Below are positions 1 through 11,568 of a stretch of DNA of 64,000 bases, piece after piece; position 1 is the first letter of the stretch; each line of letters starts with the position of its first letter. The notes below the pieces were generated by a model. The model had not been told where the DNA came from. It saw only the letters and a list, made by a program, of their open reading frames with translations, and ran no database searches. The stretch is from Trichopria drosophilae (taxonomy: Eukaryota > Arthropoda > Insecta > Hymenoptera > Diapriidae). Both the position numbers and the translations under genes were made by a program. The stretch is from positions 84,174,501-84,238,500 of the forward strand of contig CM059583.1 of assembly GCA_030407085.1 (NCBI GenBank), read 5' to 3'.

Positions 1-2
1 GC

Positions 3-701
3 GGTAAACAGAATACAGCGATTGCACGTTGGTACTTCCAAGCCGTCTGTAACCTCAAAGTATTGGTCACATTTCTTTTAAAAGTATATGTTCCATCATG
101 GTTTGCTATAAAAATGAGTGGCTTATGTATCGATGGAAGTAAACGTATTTGAGAAAAAATCCAAAAAACAAGATACTTACCAAAGAGGTATCGTGACATC
201 ATCAATCCTGTGAATCAACATAATGCATATTTCGCCCATCCAGAAAACATAATGTTAATAATGCTGGCAGATGAAAGCAGCGAAGTAAGGCAGATGGCCA
301 TTACTAACATTTTAAATGCTTAAAACCACCATGCATAAAACGAAGGCACATCAGAGCCACGCAGTTTTCTCGTACCGTCAATAAACTTCAATGCCAAAAC
401 ATATGTACAGATGGTAAACTGGTCATCCAATCCTTCGGTAGAGCCGCCAATTATACGCAACATTCCGGATAAAACTATTCTCTCATGCATTGACGATAAC
501 TCTAAAATAATGGCATTAATCGGCCACTTTCGAACTGTGAAGCTGGTCACAGAGGCCGCTAAGCAAGTGTGTGAACTTGATGCTCGTGATTGCTACATAA
601 AGGCAACATTGCAGTCAAAACGTATGATGCCAGTATTTAATACAAAGATTCAACTCAATGGCTTGATGGACGAAGAAGCGGACTCAGGGGACAAATTTTA
701 A
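3..701 (+). pseudogene. Decayed ORF of an uncharacterised arthropod repeat-borne protein family
   Basis: One reading frame (codons starting at multiples of three) runs through the whole stretch, broken by stops at 150 (TGA, probably a former Trp codon), 321 and 336 (TAA). The translation has the block order I recall from proteins repeated many times in insect and other invertebrate genomes: a VPSWFAIK-like segment, an 'NAYFAHPEN' block, an 'R.FLVPSINF' block and a C-terminal 'VKLVTEAA..VC' block. No function is established for the family, and repetition suggests it rides on a mobile element. The ORF enters from beyond the left edge, so the N-terminus is missing. The family match is from memory; the single continuous frame is directly visible. 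Confidence 0.55.
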
Positions 702-1375
702 CTCATCAATGGTTGGATGGTTCGAACGGATTAGGGTGGAACCCGACATGCAGCCACCTTCTCGTAGTGGGTTCTGAGTCGTTTTTCTTTATCTTTTTTT
801 GACATAAAACGGGCGAAGAGAATACATGAAGCTAATAACAGAAAGATAAAGGTTATGACTTTTGAAGAACTGATTCATATATTCTTACTCCGCATATTCC
901 GTTCGTAAAATAACACAGAAAATACCTCTCACTTTCCGTAAAGATATCTCTTTATTGACAACTTGGACAGTGTGAAATAGCATTTTAACGAAGTTTTTAG
1001 ACCAAGTATGTTCATAAATAGTATAGAATATACCAGTACACTCTACATATCAATTTTCATGCATTCACGTACTCGACGGGGATAGTAAATATTATCCGAT
1101 CGGGTTCAACATTCGGGCCCTTTCATTTTATGAGGGACCACAACTTTTCCGCACCCCGCCGAATCCGAACTCTTAATTTTGTGTTTTTAGTACACTCTAC
1201 TAACTATATTCGAAAAAAGTTGAGAAATCACCCAAAAAACAGTTCATGTAAAAAAAATCGCCAAGTTCTTATACTATAAAAAAAGCACTGAATTCACGCA
1301 ATAAGGCTATGTAATACAAAATGCATATCTTGTTACTTTGTGAAAAGTCCACTCGCAGTCGTATTTCATTAAAAT
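702..1375. other. AT-rich spacer without recognised features
   Basis: No ORF, repeat or motif that I can support. It contains A/T homopolymers and scattered short stops in all frames. Confidence 0.5.
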
Positions 1376-1378
1376 GAT

Positions 1379-1676
1379 GTATTAACTTTTTCACCACCTT
1401 AAAAACAATTGATTGATATCAAACTACTTGGAATAGTTTCAGAAGAGCAAAATCTACCAAGTATCATGGTTATATTAGAATTTTTAGCACAATTTCAATT
1501 TTTATTGCATACCAAGCAACTGTTTTTTATCAGGTTTGGTTAAAGCACATAAAAATGGAAATTGTGCTAAAAATTCTAATACAACCATGAAACTTGGTAG
1601 ATTTTACTCTTCTGAAACTATTCCAAGTAGTTTGATATCAATTAGTTACTTTTAAGGTAGTGAAAAAGTTAATATA
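1379..1676. repeat. Imperfect inverted repeat (foldback/MITE-like), arms about 125 bp
   Basis: The arm at about 1379-1504 is the reverse complement of about 1551-1676, with a 45-bp loop. Shared blocks include 'gatatcaaactacttggaat' and 'tagaatttttagcacaattt'. I estimate about 90% identity by eye. No coding potential and no clear target duplication, so a MITE or simple foldback element is inferred. Confidence 0.75.
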
Positions 1677-1683
1677 AAACACT

Positions 1684-2290
1684 GGTGAAATTGTATCAAT
1701 GAATTTTGTCGACGGATTGGATAATTTGCTTATTTATTTATATAAACCTGCATGGTGGATATCTTAAAGTATCAGAAAATACGTATTTCATTTAGGACCA
1801 CCATTCCTATACATTAACAAAATTAAGTAAATTAGTCCATCTGTCGACAAACCTCTTTGAAACATTTTCTTTGTTTTTAAGTTTTTTAAATCCATATCCT
1901 GTAAATTCAATTCAAATTCTATTACTCTATTTATTTACAATAAACATAAAAGGTTTTAATATGTATTTATATGTATGATATATCTACCATGATGGTTTAT
2001 ATAAATAAATAAGCAAATTCTCCAATCCGTCGACAAAATTCATTGATACGGTTTCTATGCTTCTAAGATTTTTAAACGCCTGTCCTGTACATTCAATTCA
2101 ATTTCATTTTCTATATTTATTTACATTAAATATGAAAGATTTTAATAAGTATTTATGTGTGTGATATATTTATCATGCAGGTTTATGTTAAAAAAAACTA
2201 AATTCTCAAATCCGACGGCCAACCTCGTTGAATCATTTTCCTTGTTTCTGACTTTTTTAAATGCATATCCTGTAAATTCAATTCAAATGT
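1684..2290. repeat. 185-bp tandem repeat, about 2.5 units, overlapping an inverted repeat
   Basis: A phrase ending in tcctgtaaattcaattcaa recurs at about 1897, 2083 and 2268, giving spacings of 186 and 185 bp. Block 1687-1761 is also the reverse complement of 1977-2051; both contain gtcgacggattgga. The region is therefore both a short satellite-like array and a foldback. No coding potential. Confidence 0.75.
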
Positions 2291-2587
2291 CCTGAGTATG
2301 TAAAGGGCTTGAATTGTAGATTGCAATAATGAGAATGGGAAGAAGGATTTAGAAAATATGGGTTTTTTATTTGACAGGTCAGTTAACCTCAAACCTTAAT
2401 TTGAGATGTACTAACCTGGAAAAAGACATAAATAACACATATTCACACATAATTGGTATATAATTCATTCATTTCAAATAAAAATAACAAGCTCACGATA
2501 AACATATCAAAAGAGGCAATTTTGCGCGGTATTAACGTCAACACGTGCTACGCCATGGTTGGCGTATCGACTACGAGAGCTTGGCGT

Positions 2588-2796
2588 ACAGTCGAGCCAG
2601 ACACTGAGCTCACCTGAGAATTTCGCCAACATGCTGCCGCTATATCCCCACTCTCGACCGTCCCCACCGCGCTTAGCCCCACCATTACCTTCGGCCGGTT
2701 CGTGTACCGTTGGAGAAAGGCTGCGTTCGAGAGTGGGGATATAGCGGCAGCATGCTGGCGAAATTCTCAGGTGAGCTCAGTGTCTGGCTCGACTGT
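2588..2796. repeat. Near-perfect inverted repeat, 70-bp arms around a 69-bp loop
   Basis: Arm 2588-2657 and arm 2727-2796 are reverse complements with one visible mismatch (caac versus cagc context). The loop is GC-rich. Transcription in either direction would give a strong hairpin. The near identity indicates a recent or conversion-maintained structure. A MITE is the simplest reading; no target duplication is evident. Confidence 0.85.
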
Positions 2797-2799
2797 AGA

Positions 2800-5275
2800 T
2801 TCAACGCCACTATGTTTTACACCAGCGCTGGAGTAGAAAATACCCCATTATTTCGTAATTCTTATGCCACTGTTTTTTCCGTGTGAATTCTAGAATACAT
2901 CCAATAGTTAATCGGTACACTCTATACTGTTGTGTTACGTAGCAATTCGGTATATTGCATTAATTACATATTCCAGTGATTTAGTAATAGACGACAATTA
3001 ATGTAGCGCATCGTATTTCATTGAAATTCATACTACATTAAAAATTCATTGCTATGTCTACCAACATTGTACAATTGGACGGGGGGACAAAAGAGTACCT
3101 AGTAACTTTTAAAATAGAAGTCGTAACGCTTCTATGATTTCGGGCTTTTATGACCAAAGAAAAGAGTACCTATTAATGTAATTGAAGTGGAACATGTATA
3201 CGTGCCCTACTACTTGAGGTATTTATAGTATTTGTTTTTGAGTATCGTTACACAATTAGAAAAAAATTTGTACTAAATAAAGTAAAAGTGACTTCCGGTT
3301 TCCTACCTGTGACGGTAGTATATAAGACGCAGGAGGCATAGATCGTTCCTTCAATTCCCGTCCGGACACATCATTTTTAAAACTGTGTTTAGGCAAAATC
3401 GCACAGAATATACGATGTCGAACTGTAGATACGTTACAGTGTGAAGAAGTTTAGTCACTGGGGGAAATGGTATGTATACCCTGACTTTAGGAAACGAGTA
3501 CACCTCACAGTGCATTCTTCTACGAGATGCCTAAAACTAACCTTCCTGACGAACGAGACCTCACGTTAGACTTCTCTGTATAAAATCAACCTTACGTACT
3601 TTGTTACATTTCGAAATATGGTTCGTCCTCGTAAAACCAGCTCATAATGTTGCTGCATTACTTTAAATATAATTCTCAGCAGTTTCATATATTTTTGGCA
3701 AACGGAAGTCTGAAAGAGCCTTCAGCTTAAGAGAAATGTATCAGTCGAATGATAAATTTCATGTTTCCATATATTCTCGACTTGTATTTATATTCATTTG
3801 TACTACACCTAGATACATGACTGTAATTTTTTTCTTAACTTTAAAATATTTGTAACAAGGACAGTCAAGTTTTTGACAAGTTAACTGGAGAGGTGCTTAG
3901 AATAAGGGCATATAAATAAACTAGCGTTGTTGTAACTAGTTTTACACATTATTAAGTAAGACTTAATAATATTTTTTCATTAAATCTTTTCTTTATGAAA
4001 GAAATTTTTAGGATTATTTCGTATTAGATGTTTTGAATTTTTATTTCTTTTTAAAAAGATTTGGTGTAGTTAAAAATATACAGAACATTTTTCTTCTTAA
4101 TTATTATATATATAAATTCGTTGGGGGGTTCGTTTGAGGACAGTTATGTATAAAAAGTGGCTATTATGGGGACATATGGTCTTTTTGGGGACAGTCCCCG
4201 AAAAATATAGATAAAAAATGTATACTTTGAAATCATGATACTTCGGGGACATTTAAATGTATAGTTGAATATATGAATATAACACAGAAACTAGTCACGA
4301 AAATTGCATATCTTTAATCCTTGCCATTTTTTGTGCGGAACTAATTTCAATGTCGATATTAAAAAGTTATATTAAACTAAGAAAAAACACTTTTATTCTG
4401 TGTTGGTTAAAAGTAGTTTTTATGAATATTTTTTTTAAATTAGCTCATAGACGAGGTTCACAAACAAATGCTTCTTTGTTGCCATGGCATAATACCATCT
4501 TTATTCTCGAAATTATTAACAACAACAAAAATCGATTCGCTTATTCTATTTCGGTAGCTTAATTTAAAATTATTGTACTTGAATAATTTCTGGAATTTCA
4601 AAATACGGTCAGAATTAAAATACAAATAATTATTTCGAATTACAAGCTAGGGCTTTTAAATTTTAGTGCCACTTTGTCGGACGATGTTTTCTTGATCTAC
4701 GTTTAAATATTATTCGTATGACTCAAAACAAAGTAGTTATTTCGAATTTACATTTTTCTGTCCGATATACTTCCTGTGCTTTCCTAGAAGACGTAAAATT
4801 TTGAAGTACGAGGCGGAGTACGTCCGCCACGTGTATTACAGGCTGCACGTATATATGCCAAGGCAAAAAGCGGAATTCGGATGAGACTAGCAATGCGAAA
4901 AAATAATCCTAAGATTACGACATTCCTTCTGCAGATCATGTTACTACTACTACTTACTGCGAGTGGCTGCGCAATGTAAGTCCATCCGTATGGAGCGTAT
5001 TTTTATTTTAGCACGGGACCAATAACAACAACGCGTCGCAAAATCGACTGCTTAACAAAAATTTTCTTTCCCGACCGAATGTGTGAGACTTTTCTAGTAA
5101 GTAATTTTAAAACAAACGATTTCATTGCCATTAATACACTAGCAATACGAACTTTTATTCAATAAATTTCGTATTCAACAAAACGATTACAATAAAATAT
5201 GTTCACATACATAAAGCTATTGTTAAGCACCAATACATATGAATAATTATTAAATAATATTAGAATTACAGTTAC
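2800..5275. other. Intergenic AT-rich DNA, no supported gene
   Basis: No ORF with recognisable similarity. A TATATAAG box at about 3320 sits above a GC-richer, CpG-containing stretch and could be a retroelement or SINE promoter relic. A run containing repeated 'ggggac' motifs lies at about 4136-4252. Neither can be assigned. Confidence 0.4.
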
Positions 5276-5280
5276 AACGA

Positions 5281-5310
5281 ATTTTCAAAGAGCGAAGTGA
5301 GTTTTGAAAT
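5281..5310. repeat. Tiny foldback with GAGCGAAGTGAG core
   Basis: The 12-mer GAGCGAAGTGAG at 5290-5301 is flanked by attttcaaa and ttttgaaat, which are near reverse complements. The same 12-mer is the centre of a longer foldback at 33988-34110. The arms here are short and decayed, so membership of one family is inferred. Confidence 0.35.
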
Positions 5311-7507
5311 GAAAATGATCAATTTTGCCAATTTTAATAAATGTTAGGCACTGCATAAAAACTTTAATCGAAGTAAAGTATTATAAATAGAATTTTTTGC
5401 CTGTCAATAAAAATACTGAATCTAATTTTTATCAGAAAGTTTCTCTGTAATACTGAATAAGTAACCATAATATTCATAAAAATGTTATAATTTCCCTCCA
5501 ATTTTAAAACTGTATTACGCCAACGATGACTGAGATGCATAAATCCCTTCATTGTAGAAACGAATTATTATTTGAATATTTCTACAAGGCAATAAATTTA
5601 CTTAATCTTCTTTTAGTAATATTACAGAGATATTCGATCATAAAAATAAGATTCAGTAAATTATTTGGACCGTAAAAATTTTCCAATTATAATACTTTAC
5701 TGTGATTAAAGTTTTTATGCACCTCAGTCACAGTTGACGTATTAGAATTTTGAAAGCGGATGCAAATGTTAAAATTGATGAATTTTAGGGTTACTTTATG
5801 CACTTCTAGCGAGTCGTAGACTTGTACAAATTTGTCTCTATTATCGCGATAATGAAGCGAACGCGAGGTGTGCGGCGAATGTGTTACGAACGAACGCCCA
5901 GTGGGGTAGAAGAAATTGAGATACACCTAAAAAATGATGCGTACCGAATCGCGTACAAAGTTTAATCCAACCAGGGTTAACGATAGACTTAAGAGGAAAA
6001 TATACCATAAATTGCGGAAAACTAATGAGAACAAGGCGAGCGTGTTTGACGTTAGGCGAGATTCAGACTAGAAGTTATCGCGGATCTTTCCAGAAATGAA
6101 GAGTTTAATGCCACAGGTGGTCATAATTATAATTAACATACTGAAAAAATGTGCGAAATTCGAATTGCTTGTCAATTCCGAAAGGGTCGATAAGCTCCCG
6201 ATGGATCGAAGCAGTGTGGGCTCCCAGAGCGATAGGGAAGATGGCTCGACTATATAGAATTTGGACGATATGTTGACTTGTAAATCGGCATTGACTAACT
6301 GTTAGTTTCTGGACCAAACTCTGCGTCATAACAATAATTCCGGGACACTCTTGGAACATTTTTATTTAATTTATTTGGTGTTATAAAGACGCATGCAGAT
6401 TTCATCTGGGTATTCACATGCACTGGTAACTTTTAGCCTCTTAAAATGATATCTTCCCTATGATAAGTGAAATTGAAATGTGGCTTTCATGATAATCGTA
6501 TTAAATTTATTTTAAAAAAAATACTCACGTGATTAGTATTCCCGTAAACCAATCGGAAGCTCGCTTTCATATGTGATTCCCGTTATGTCAGAATGTTTAA
6601 TATAAGATTTCATAGCAATGTTAGGAAACCGAGTAACAAAGCTGATCAGGTAACTAAACATAACAAGCTTAAATTAATATTACATTAAATCCATTTTTTG
6701 AGCTATTAACAAAAATTGATATTTTCGCGCTAGGATTTAAAAGTAAATAATGAATTTCTGTATAAACTTTGATCTACCAATCAAACAAAAGACACGTGTC
6801 TTTTGCGAGCTGATCAAAATTGAGCCGAATTGAACCTTGAGAAATAATTGAAATTGAATCCTAATATTTACAGGTTCACTTATAAATTGAAACGTGTGCG
6901 TTATTTAAAATTTAACATTTACGTCTCAGGGCAAAACGGGGTATTTGAACCTGTCGGGACTTCCACGAAATGAAAACTTAATCGAAAATTGCAAAATTAT
7001 TGAATAAATATTTTACAGCAAATTTCCTATTACGAAAATACTAACTTATCCGTAATTTATAACGAGAAATCGCGGTCAATAACCCGACGTAAACAAATAA
7101 AGCTTCTACTTCTTACAATATGATTGAAAATTATATTCTTAATCGATTTTATTTAACTTTGGAATATTAATAATTTAAATTATAAACCCCAATATTAATT
7201 TACCGGGTTTTCACTTTTCACTTTTTTTTGGTCTAATCATTTGGTCTAAAATTCACTTATTTTACATTGCCCATACAACATTTCATTAAATATTTCATCA
7301 CACAACATACTCATAATTATGAAAATCATATATTATACTTATTTCAATATATCAACATCATATTATTATCAATATCAAACAATTATCAATCATTAATATT
7401 CATTATTCATTAGCAATTAAAATTGTCCAATCTCGCTCGACTTAGTCCGAATATCGTTGACTAAATTCCAACGATTTTCGTCACTTATTTCTTTTCCGTT
7501 TCAGGCC
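5311..7507. other. AT-rich DNA without recognised gene
   Basis: Short ORFs here lack recognisable motifs. The right part, next to the old LTR, may be a decayed internal region of that LTR element, since a primer-binding-site-like sequence abuts the LTR at about 7508-7526; no gag coding survives. Confidence 0.35.
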
Positions 7508-7529
7508 CCTTAAGTTGGGAAGCCAATTT

Positions 7530-8123
7530 TGTAACCGTTTTTTTTTTAGATTACTTAGATAATGAATTAAGGGGAGTATTAAGGTAATAAATAACACTCG
7601 TGTTTGAAGAAAAGAACTCAAAGTAACACGTGTTTACTAATTAATTGGATTGCAACCGAAACCAATAACAAAAAAAAAGAAATTAATGGACTAATATTTC
7701 GCCAAGAGCGGAGACTGACCAACATACATCAAAATAATATTTTAATTATTCGCTTACCGCTATCCAACTAAATATTTCCCCTGATACCGAATCTCTCACC
7801 TTTATTTTTATATTTTTTTACATTAACTCTCGCCAGCGTACAAAAGAACACCAATTATAAAAGTTCAACGCTTAAACCCGACAATGGTTCACACGAGAGT
7901 CACGAGTCTTTTCGACAGCTCTCGAGGTGACGGAAAATTGTTCCCCCTCTCTGCCGAAATCGTTACATTGGTCCGTGGTCGCTGAAACATCTACAAAATT
8001 TCGAACGACATTAACCATTGACCTACAAGACATACAATCGCTCGAGAGAGAGAGACGACCATACATTACCAACGGTGCGTCCAGCCAGGAATCGGGAAGT
8101 CGGTAAAGAGATTCCCCGTTACA
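7530..8123 (-). mobile_element. LTR of an older LTR retrotransposon (minus orientation)
   Basis: The segment begins TGTAACCG and ends CCCGTTACA on the plus strand, giving TG...CA ends with a TGTAAC/GTTACA inverted terminus. Immediately to the right is a C-rich run (aactcccccct), which on the minus strand is a polypurine tract directly before the LTR. To the left, about 4 nt away, the minus strand reads TTGGCTTCCCAACTT, a plausible primer binding site. The element's 3' internal part continues to 8283 and, after the nested Gypsy insertion, resumes at 16866. No second LTR was found in the window. Confidence 0.6.
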
Positions 8124-8283
8124 AACTCCCCCCTGCTTAGCCGAGAAGCCGTCAGCTTACCATCTTATTTTGATAATGCCACGGTTCCATTCCCTTACTC
8201 TCGGCGAAACATTTAATTCATGCAAACAAACACTAATATAAATCTAAAGAAAAACTTGCATGCGAAAAATGTAAATCAAGTAC

Positions 8284-9219
8284 TGTAACCTTCCAATTTT
8301 GGCAAGGTCTACTTTTCTCGGATAACTTGGGATTTCCCTGTGAACGACTAGAGACATCCGATGTTATCCGATATCCTCTCGACTGACCTTTCGTTTTAAG
8401 ATAACGACAGTTAGGAAATTTGAAAGGAATAAAATTTGGTCGTAGGTTAAATTAATGATAAGTAAACCAACACCGATGAATTTGACTAAAATGGTATATT
8501 CAAATTAAGCCGTAACAATTTATATAAACCGAATGTCTCGCGTTAACGGTAATATAATGGTTAAATTATCTTTTACCTTTTTAGGAGAGTCAGTCTAGCG
8601 ATACAAAAAAAAAAGAAACTATCTCACTCTACGTCCAAGTAACAATAATCGTTGCTTGTACGAGAGATGCCTATAAATTGAAAATAAGGCCTATCCACCT
8701 TATTTTCCTCTAGCTACCGACTCTCGTGTCCTTTGTAGATGACGATGGGTCCTAGAAAAAAAGGGATGGTCCTTCACTCCACGTCAGAGTAACAATAATC
8801 GTCACTTAGACGGGAGTTGCCTAGTTATTTGAGAAATGAGGCTTATCCGCCTTATTTCTCACTAGCTACGTTGGGTTCGCGATTGTGTATTCTATCTGAA
8901 GGCGCCGTCGACGTCCTCCTCGTTCAAGTCCGATGATTTTCTGACTACTCCTACGAAGATTGTAGCGAAGAGTGACGCTTGTGTCGATCTTCTCTCGTCG
9001 CCTTGCTGGCATGCCCCGCTCCAACGATTCGCGCGGAAGGGGAATTCGACCACCGAAATCAGCGCACGAACGAATTTTCGTGACACCGCACCGCGACGCG
9101 CATCGATCACCTTTCGATTTGGATTTCGGGATCAAACCCGTATCCAAATATCTAATCTCCCTACGCACAGGAGCGTAAAATATAATAATAATGATCGGGC
9201 CCGCAAATGGTAGGTTGCA
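8284..9219 (-). repeat. Left (3') LTR of the 8.3-16.9 kb Gypsy element
   Basis: Starts TGTAACC and ends GGTTGCA, an inverted terminus with one mismatch. It matches 15931-16865 almost completely. Arginine-rich short ORFs in it are by-products of its GC-rich part and are repeated in both LTRs. Confidence 0.93.
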
Positions 9220-9221
9220 TT

Positions 9222-9232
9222 ACCCCCAAAAA
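9222..9232 (-). promoter_or_regulatory. Polypurine tract
   Basis: On the minus strand it reads TTTTTGGGGGTA, placed directly before the 3' LTR as expected for the plus-strand priming site. The T-rich start makes the exact purine limits uncertain. Confidence 0.6.
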
Positions 9233-9531
9233 TATTAACTTAACGCCCGATAGAACGCATATAATTGGCGGGAATGTTTTTTTTTTCACGACGACCGTAA
9301 TTGCGTTAACAAAACAAGATTGTTTCGGTTTCACGAACTAACTAGCAAGACGGGGAGGGCACTTTACACAACAATGTGACAGGCGGCGATGCGCTAATGT
9401 TCACTCCTATAACAAAAGAGACACGTTGACTATATGTCGTAAAAATAATTTAAATGAAGAAACCCGTTATAAGTTAACAAGGAATAGGATGGTGAGGATA
9501 TGGATAGTGGTAAAAACAACAATACTGATGA
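9233..9531 (-). other. Gypsy element 3' untranslated region
   Basis: Sits between the stop of the extra ORF and the polypurine tract, AT-rich, with no motif I can name. Confidence 0.5.
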
Positions 9532-10155
9532 CTATACCCAATCTCCTTCAAACTGCGGATCCCAAACGATTTCTAACAAATCCTCGTCCGCAAGCTTTTC
9601 CGGATTTGACCACATATCCTCCAATTCGAAGTAGGATGGTATTTGCCCGTGAATATTTTGAATATCCGGTACCGATCCCCCACATTCGAGCCACGTAGGA
9701 GTGCGACCATGAATATGCGCCGAATATTGACGACGCGTGGCAGCAATTTCCTTCTGTGTCTCCATATCCGTTTTAATTTCGAGGCGAGATAATAAGGCAT
9801 CGGCTCGCGCTTCTATTACCTCAAATCGCCTTCGCCTTTTCTTCTCTCGTTCGATCTGCGTGTTGCTGTAACTCGTAGCCGGTTGAGGAAATTGGAAGCA
9901 TTTTTCCTTTGTCCTAACCTTCGTGGTTTGGACCCCACGTCCTGGTACCCCGAAAGGAAGGGCGTTCCCCGCACAAAAACGCGATGAGATCCCTTCGATT
10001 TCAAAAAGCAGCCATATACGACGAAAATCAATCTCCGACTGATTCGGTAATTGGTCTATCACAGCAGAGGGATCGCCCGCTTGCACACTGAAACTTTGCA
10101 CCGCCGGTACTTGTGTCGATACGTCTCGCGACAAAATCGAGTTACTGTCCGTCAT
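9532..10155 (-). CDS. Extra ORF downstream of integrase, 207 aa, function unknown
   Basis: An intact 207-codon ORF with its own ATG lies 354 bp after integrase. It has no signal peptide, no membrane segment and no furin-like site, so it does not look like an envelope. Visible features are a basic stretch (EREKKRRRRFEVIEARADAL) leading into a charged helical segment at about residues 100-145, and an acidic tail with several Trp (residues about 165-207). It stays open while pol has several frame breaks, which is notable for a third ORF. It is probably read from a spliced or internal transcript, which is inference. I do not recognise the family. An RNA-binding or assembly accessory protein is a guess only. 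Confidence 0.6.
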   Translation of the reverse strand: MTDSNSILSRDVSTQVPAVQSFSVQAGDPSAVIDQLPNQSEIDFRRIWLLFEIEGISSRFCAGNALPFGVPGRGVQTTKVRTKEKCFQFPQPATSYSNTQIEREKKRRRRFEVIEARADALLSRLEIKTDMETQKEIAATRRQYSAHIHGRTPTWLECGGSVPDIQNIHGQIPSYFELEDMWSNPEKLADEDLLEIVWDPQFEGDWV

Positions 10156-10509
10156 GATAAATTGCCGAACATCACGATGGAACCGTAAGTTATAACAATG
10201 TATTTTAGATCTGTTCCGTAGAACCGATACTAACGAACTACGATATAATCACATCGAAGGATTAAATCGTATAAGGATAACCACACATTGATAGTCGAAA
10301 GGCTAAACATGTGAGTTGTAAATTATGGTATTTACTAATGGACGGATTAAACCCAGTCCACTGTCCATAATACACGCAACTTCGTAATCGACGAACTACG
10401 AAGCAAATAAACCCTTATAAGTAGCTTAAAGTAACTAAGAAAGAATAACAATGTATTTATATTACTTAAAACTAAACGAATGATGGATGATTTCATTTAT
10501 TTTCGATAA
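10156..10509 (-). other. Spacer between integrase and the extra ORF
   Basis: Non-coding, AT-rich, 354 bp. It may carry a splice acceptor or internal promoter for the extra ORF, but I cannot pick a site with confidence. Confidence 0.4.
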
Positions 10510-11568
10510 TTATAATTTATTTATTTTTATTTTTAATAACGAAGCGTGAAACATACCACGTTCACGACCATAGTCATCAATAAGAAGATATGTATGTTGC
10601 CCGATTATTTTCCCAATTTTATAGGGTCCTTCAAATAACGGTAAAAACTTATCAATAATGCGTTTTGCAGCGTCAGATTTAGTTACTGCTTTGAGCAGAA
10701 CCTCATCTCCGAGACCGAAACCGGGTTGAAATTTCCGATTTTCATTAGATTTCTGAAGGCGTTTCTTGCTGCGTTCCCTCAAATTTTCAAATGCGAGGTG
10801 CAGTTTTCCTTCATATCCTGTCGGAGTGCCTGTATGATCAGATATCGTTAAGAAATCTGACCAAATACGGCGGGGTTCTTTATTCATATGCAGTTCGGAC
10901 GGTGTAAATCCCGTGGATTCGTGGTAGGTCTCGTTTATGCATGTTTGGATCACTTCGATCCATGGTGCCCAACCACTATGCTTCCCAACGATTAATACCC
11001 TGAAGAACCGACCGAGTTCCCTATTAACGCGTTCGACCATGTTACCCTGCGGGTGTCTGATGGACGAAAAGATAGGGATAATCCCAGCATCCTTTAAAGC
11101 ACCGATCCATCGGTCAGAAATGAACTGCGAACCGTGATCGAATTGAATTCGACGTGGCTTACCATATTTCGGAATATAATCATTAAAAATCTTATTAATA
11201 ACAATGCGAGTAGTGGCCCTCTTAACTGGATACAAGACGACCCATTTACTAAAAGCATCTAATGTTACTAGAATGTGCTGGACACCACCTCGGGATATCG
11301 GTAATGGTCCATAGAAATCGATCGAAAGTAAATCACGGGGCCCCGTTGTGACAATCGATTGCGCCTCAACTTTCGTATATTTAAGTGGATTCTTTGTACG
11401 TTGGCAAAGGTCGCACAACCCAATCACGCGGTTGACCGTATGACGCATGCGTCGAAAATCGAATGATTCTCGGAGAAGTCTAAAAACTTTTTCGGATCCG
11501 GCATGTCCGTAGAGTTCATGGACATGCGTTATTAACCGCATTGCGAGTTCGGTAGCAGATAGCGCCAT
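10510..11568 (-). CDS. Gypsy integrase domain of pol (frame-broken upstream)
   Basis: Catalyses insertion of the cDNA. Near the N-terminus a zinc-binding HHCC-type module is visible (HVHELYGHAG, then CDLCQ). The RNase H-like core has its first Asp in LSIDFYGPLP, the second in the IQFDHGSQF block and the Glu in GNMVERVNRE, the D,D-E triad. The C-terminal part (GDEVLLK, FEGPYKIGKI) is the usual GPY/F-type module. The reading frame differs from that of the upstream linker, so a one-base indel at about 11543 separates them. The initial residues of this open frame overlap the end of the previous one and probably are not the native start. Confidence 0.88.
   Translation of the reverse strand: MALSATELAMRLITHVHELYGHAGSEKVFRLLRESFDFRRMRHTVNRVIGLCDLCQRTKNPLKYTKVEAQSIVTTGPRDLLSIDFYGPLPISRGGVQHILVTLDAFSKWVVLYPVKRATTRIVINKIFNDYIPKYGKPRRIQFDHGSQFISDRWIGALKDAGIIPIFSSIRHPQGNMVERVNRELGRFFRVLIVGKHSGWAPWIEVIQTCINETYHESTGFTPSELHMNKEPRRIWSDFLTISDHTGTPTGYEGKLHLAFENLRERSKKRLQKSNENRKFQPGFGLGDEVLLKAVTKSDAAKRIIDKFLPLFEGPYKIGKIIGQHTYLLIDDYGRERGMFHASLLKIKINKL

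Noticed and set aside
6105..6359. 84-codon minus-strand frame
   Set aside because: No recognisable motif, no conserved neighbour and no second block in other frames; chance ORF is as likely.
8866..9178. Overlapping open frames of 68-100 codons on both strands in the Gypsy LTR
   Set aside because: The same frames recur in the other LTR (16512-16919) and overlap on both strands. They follow from a GC-rich LTR segment without stops.
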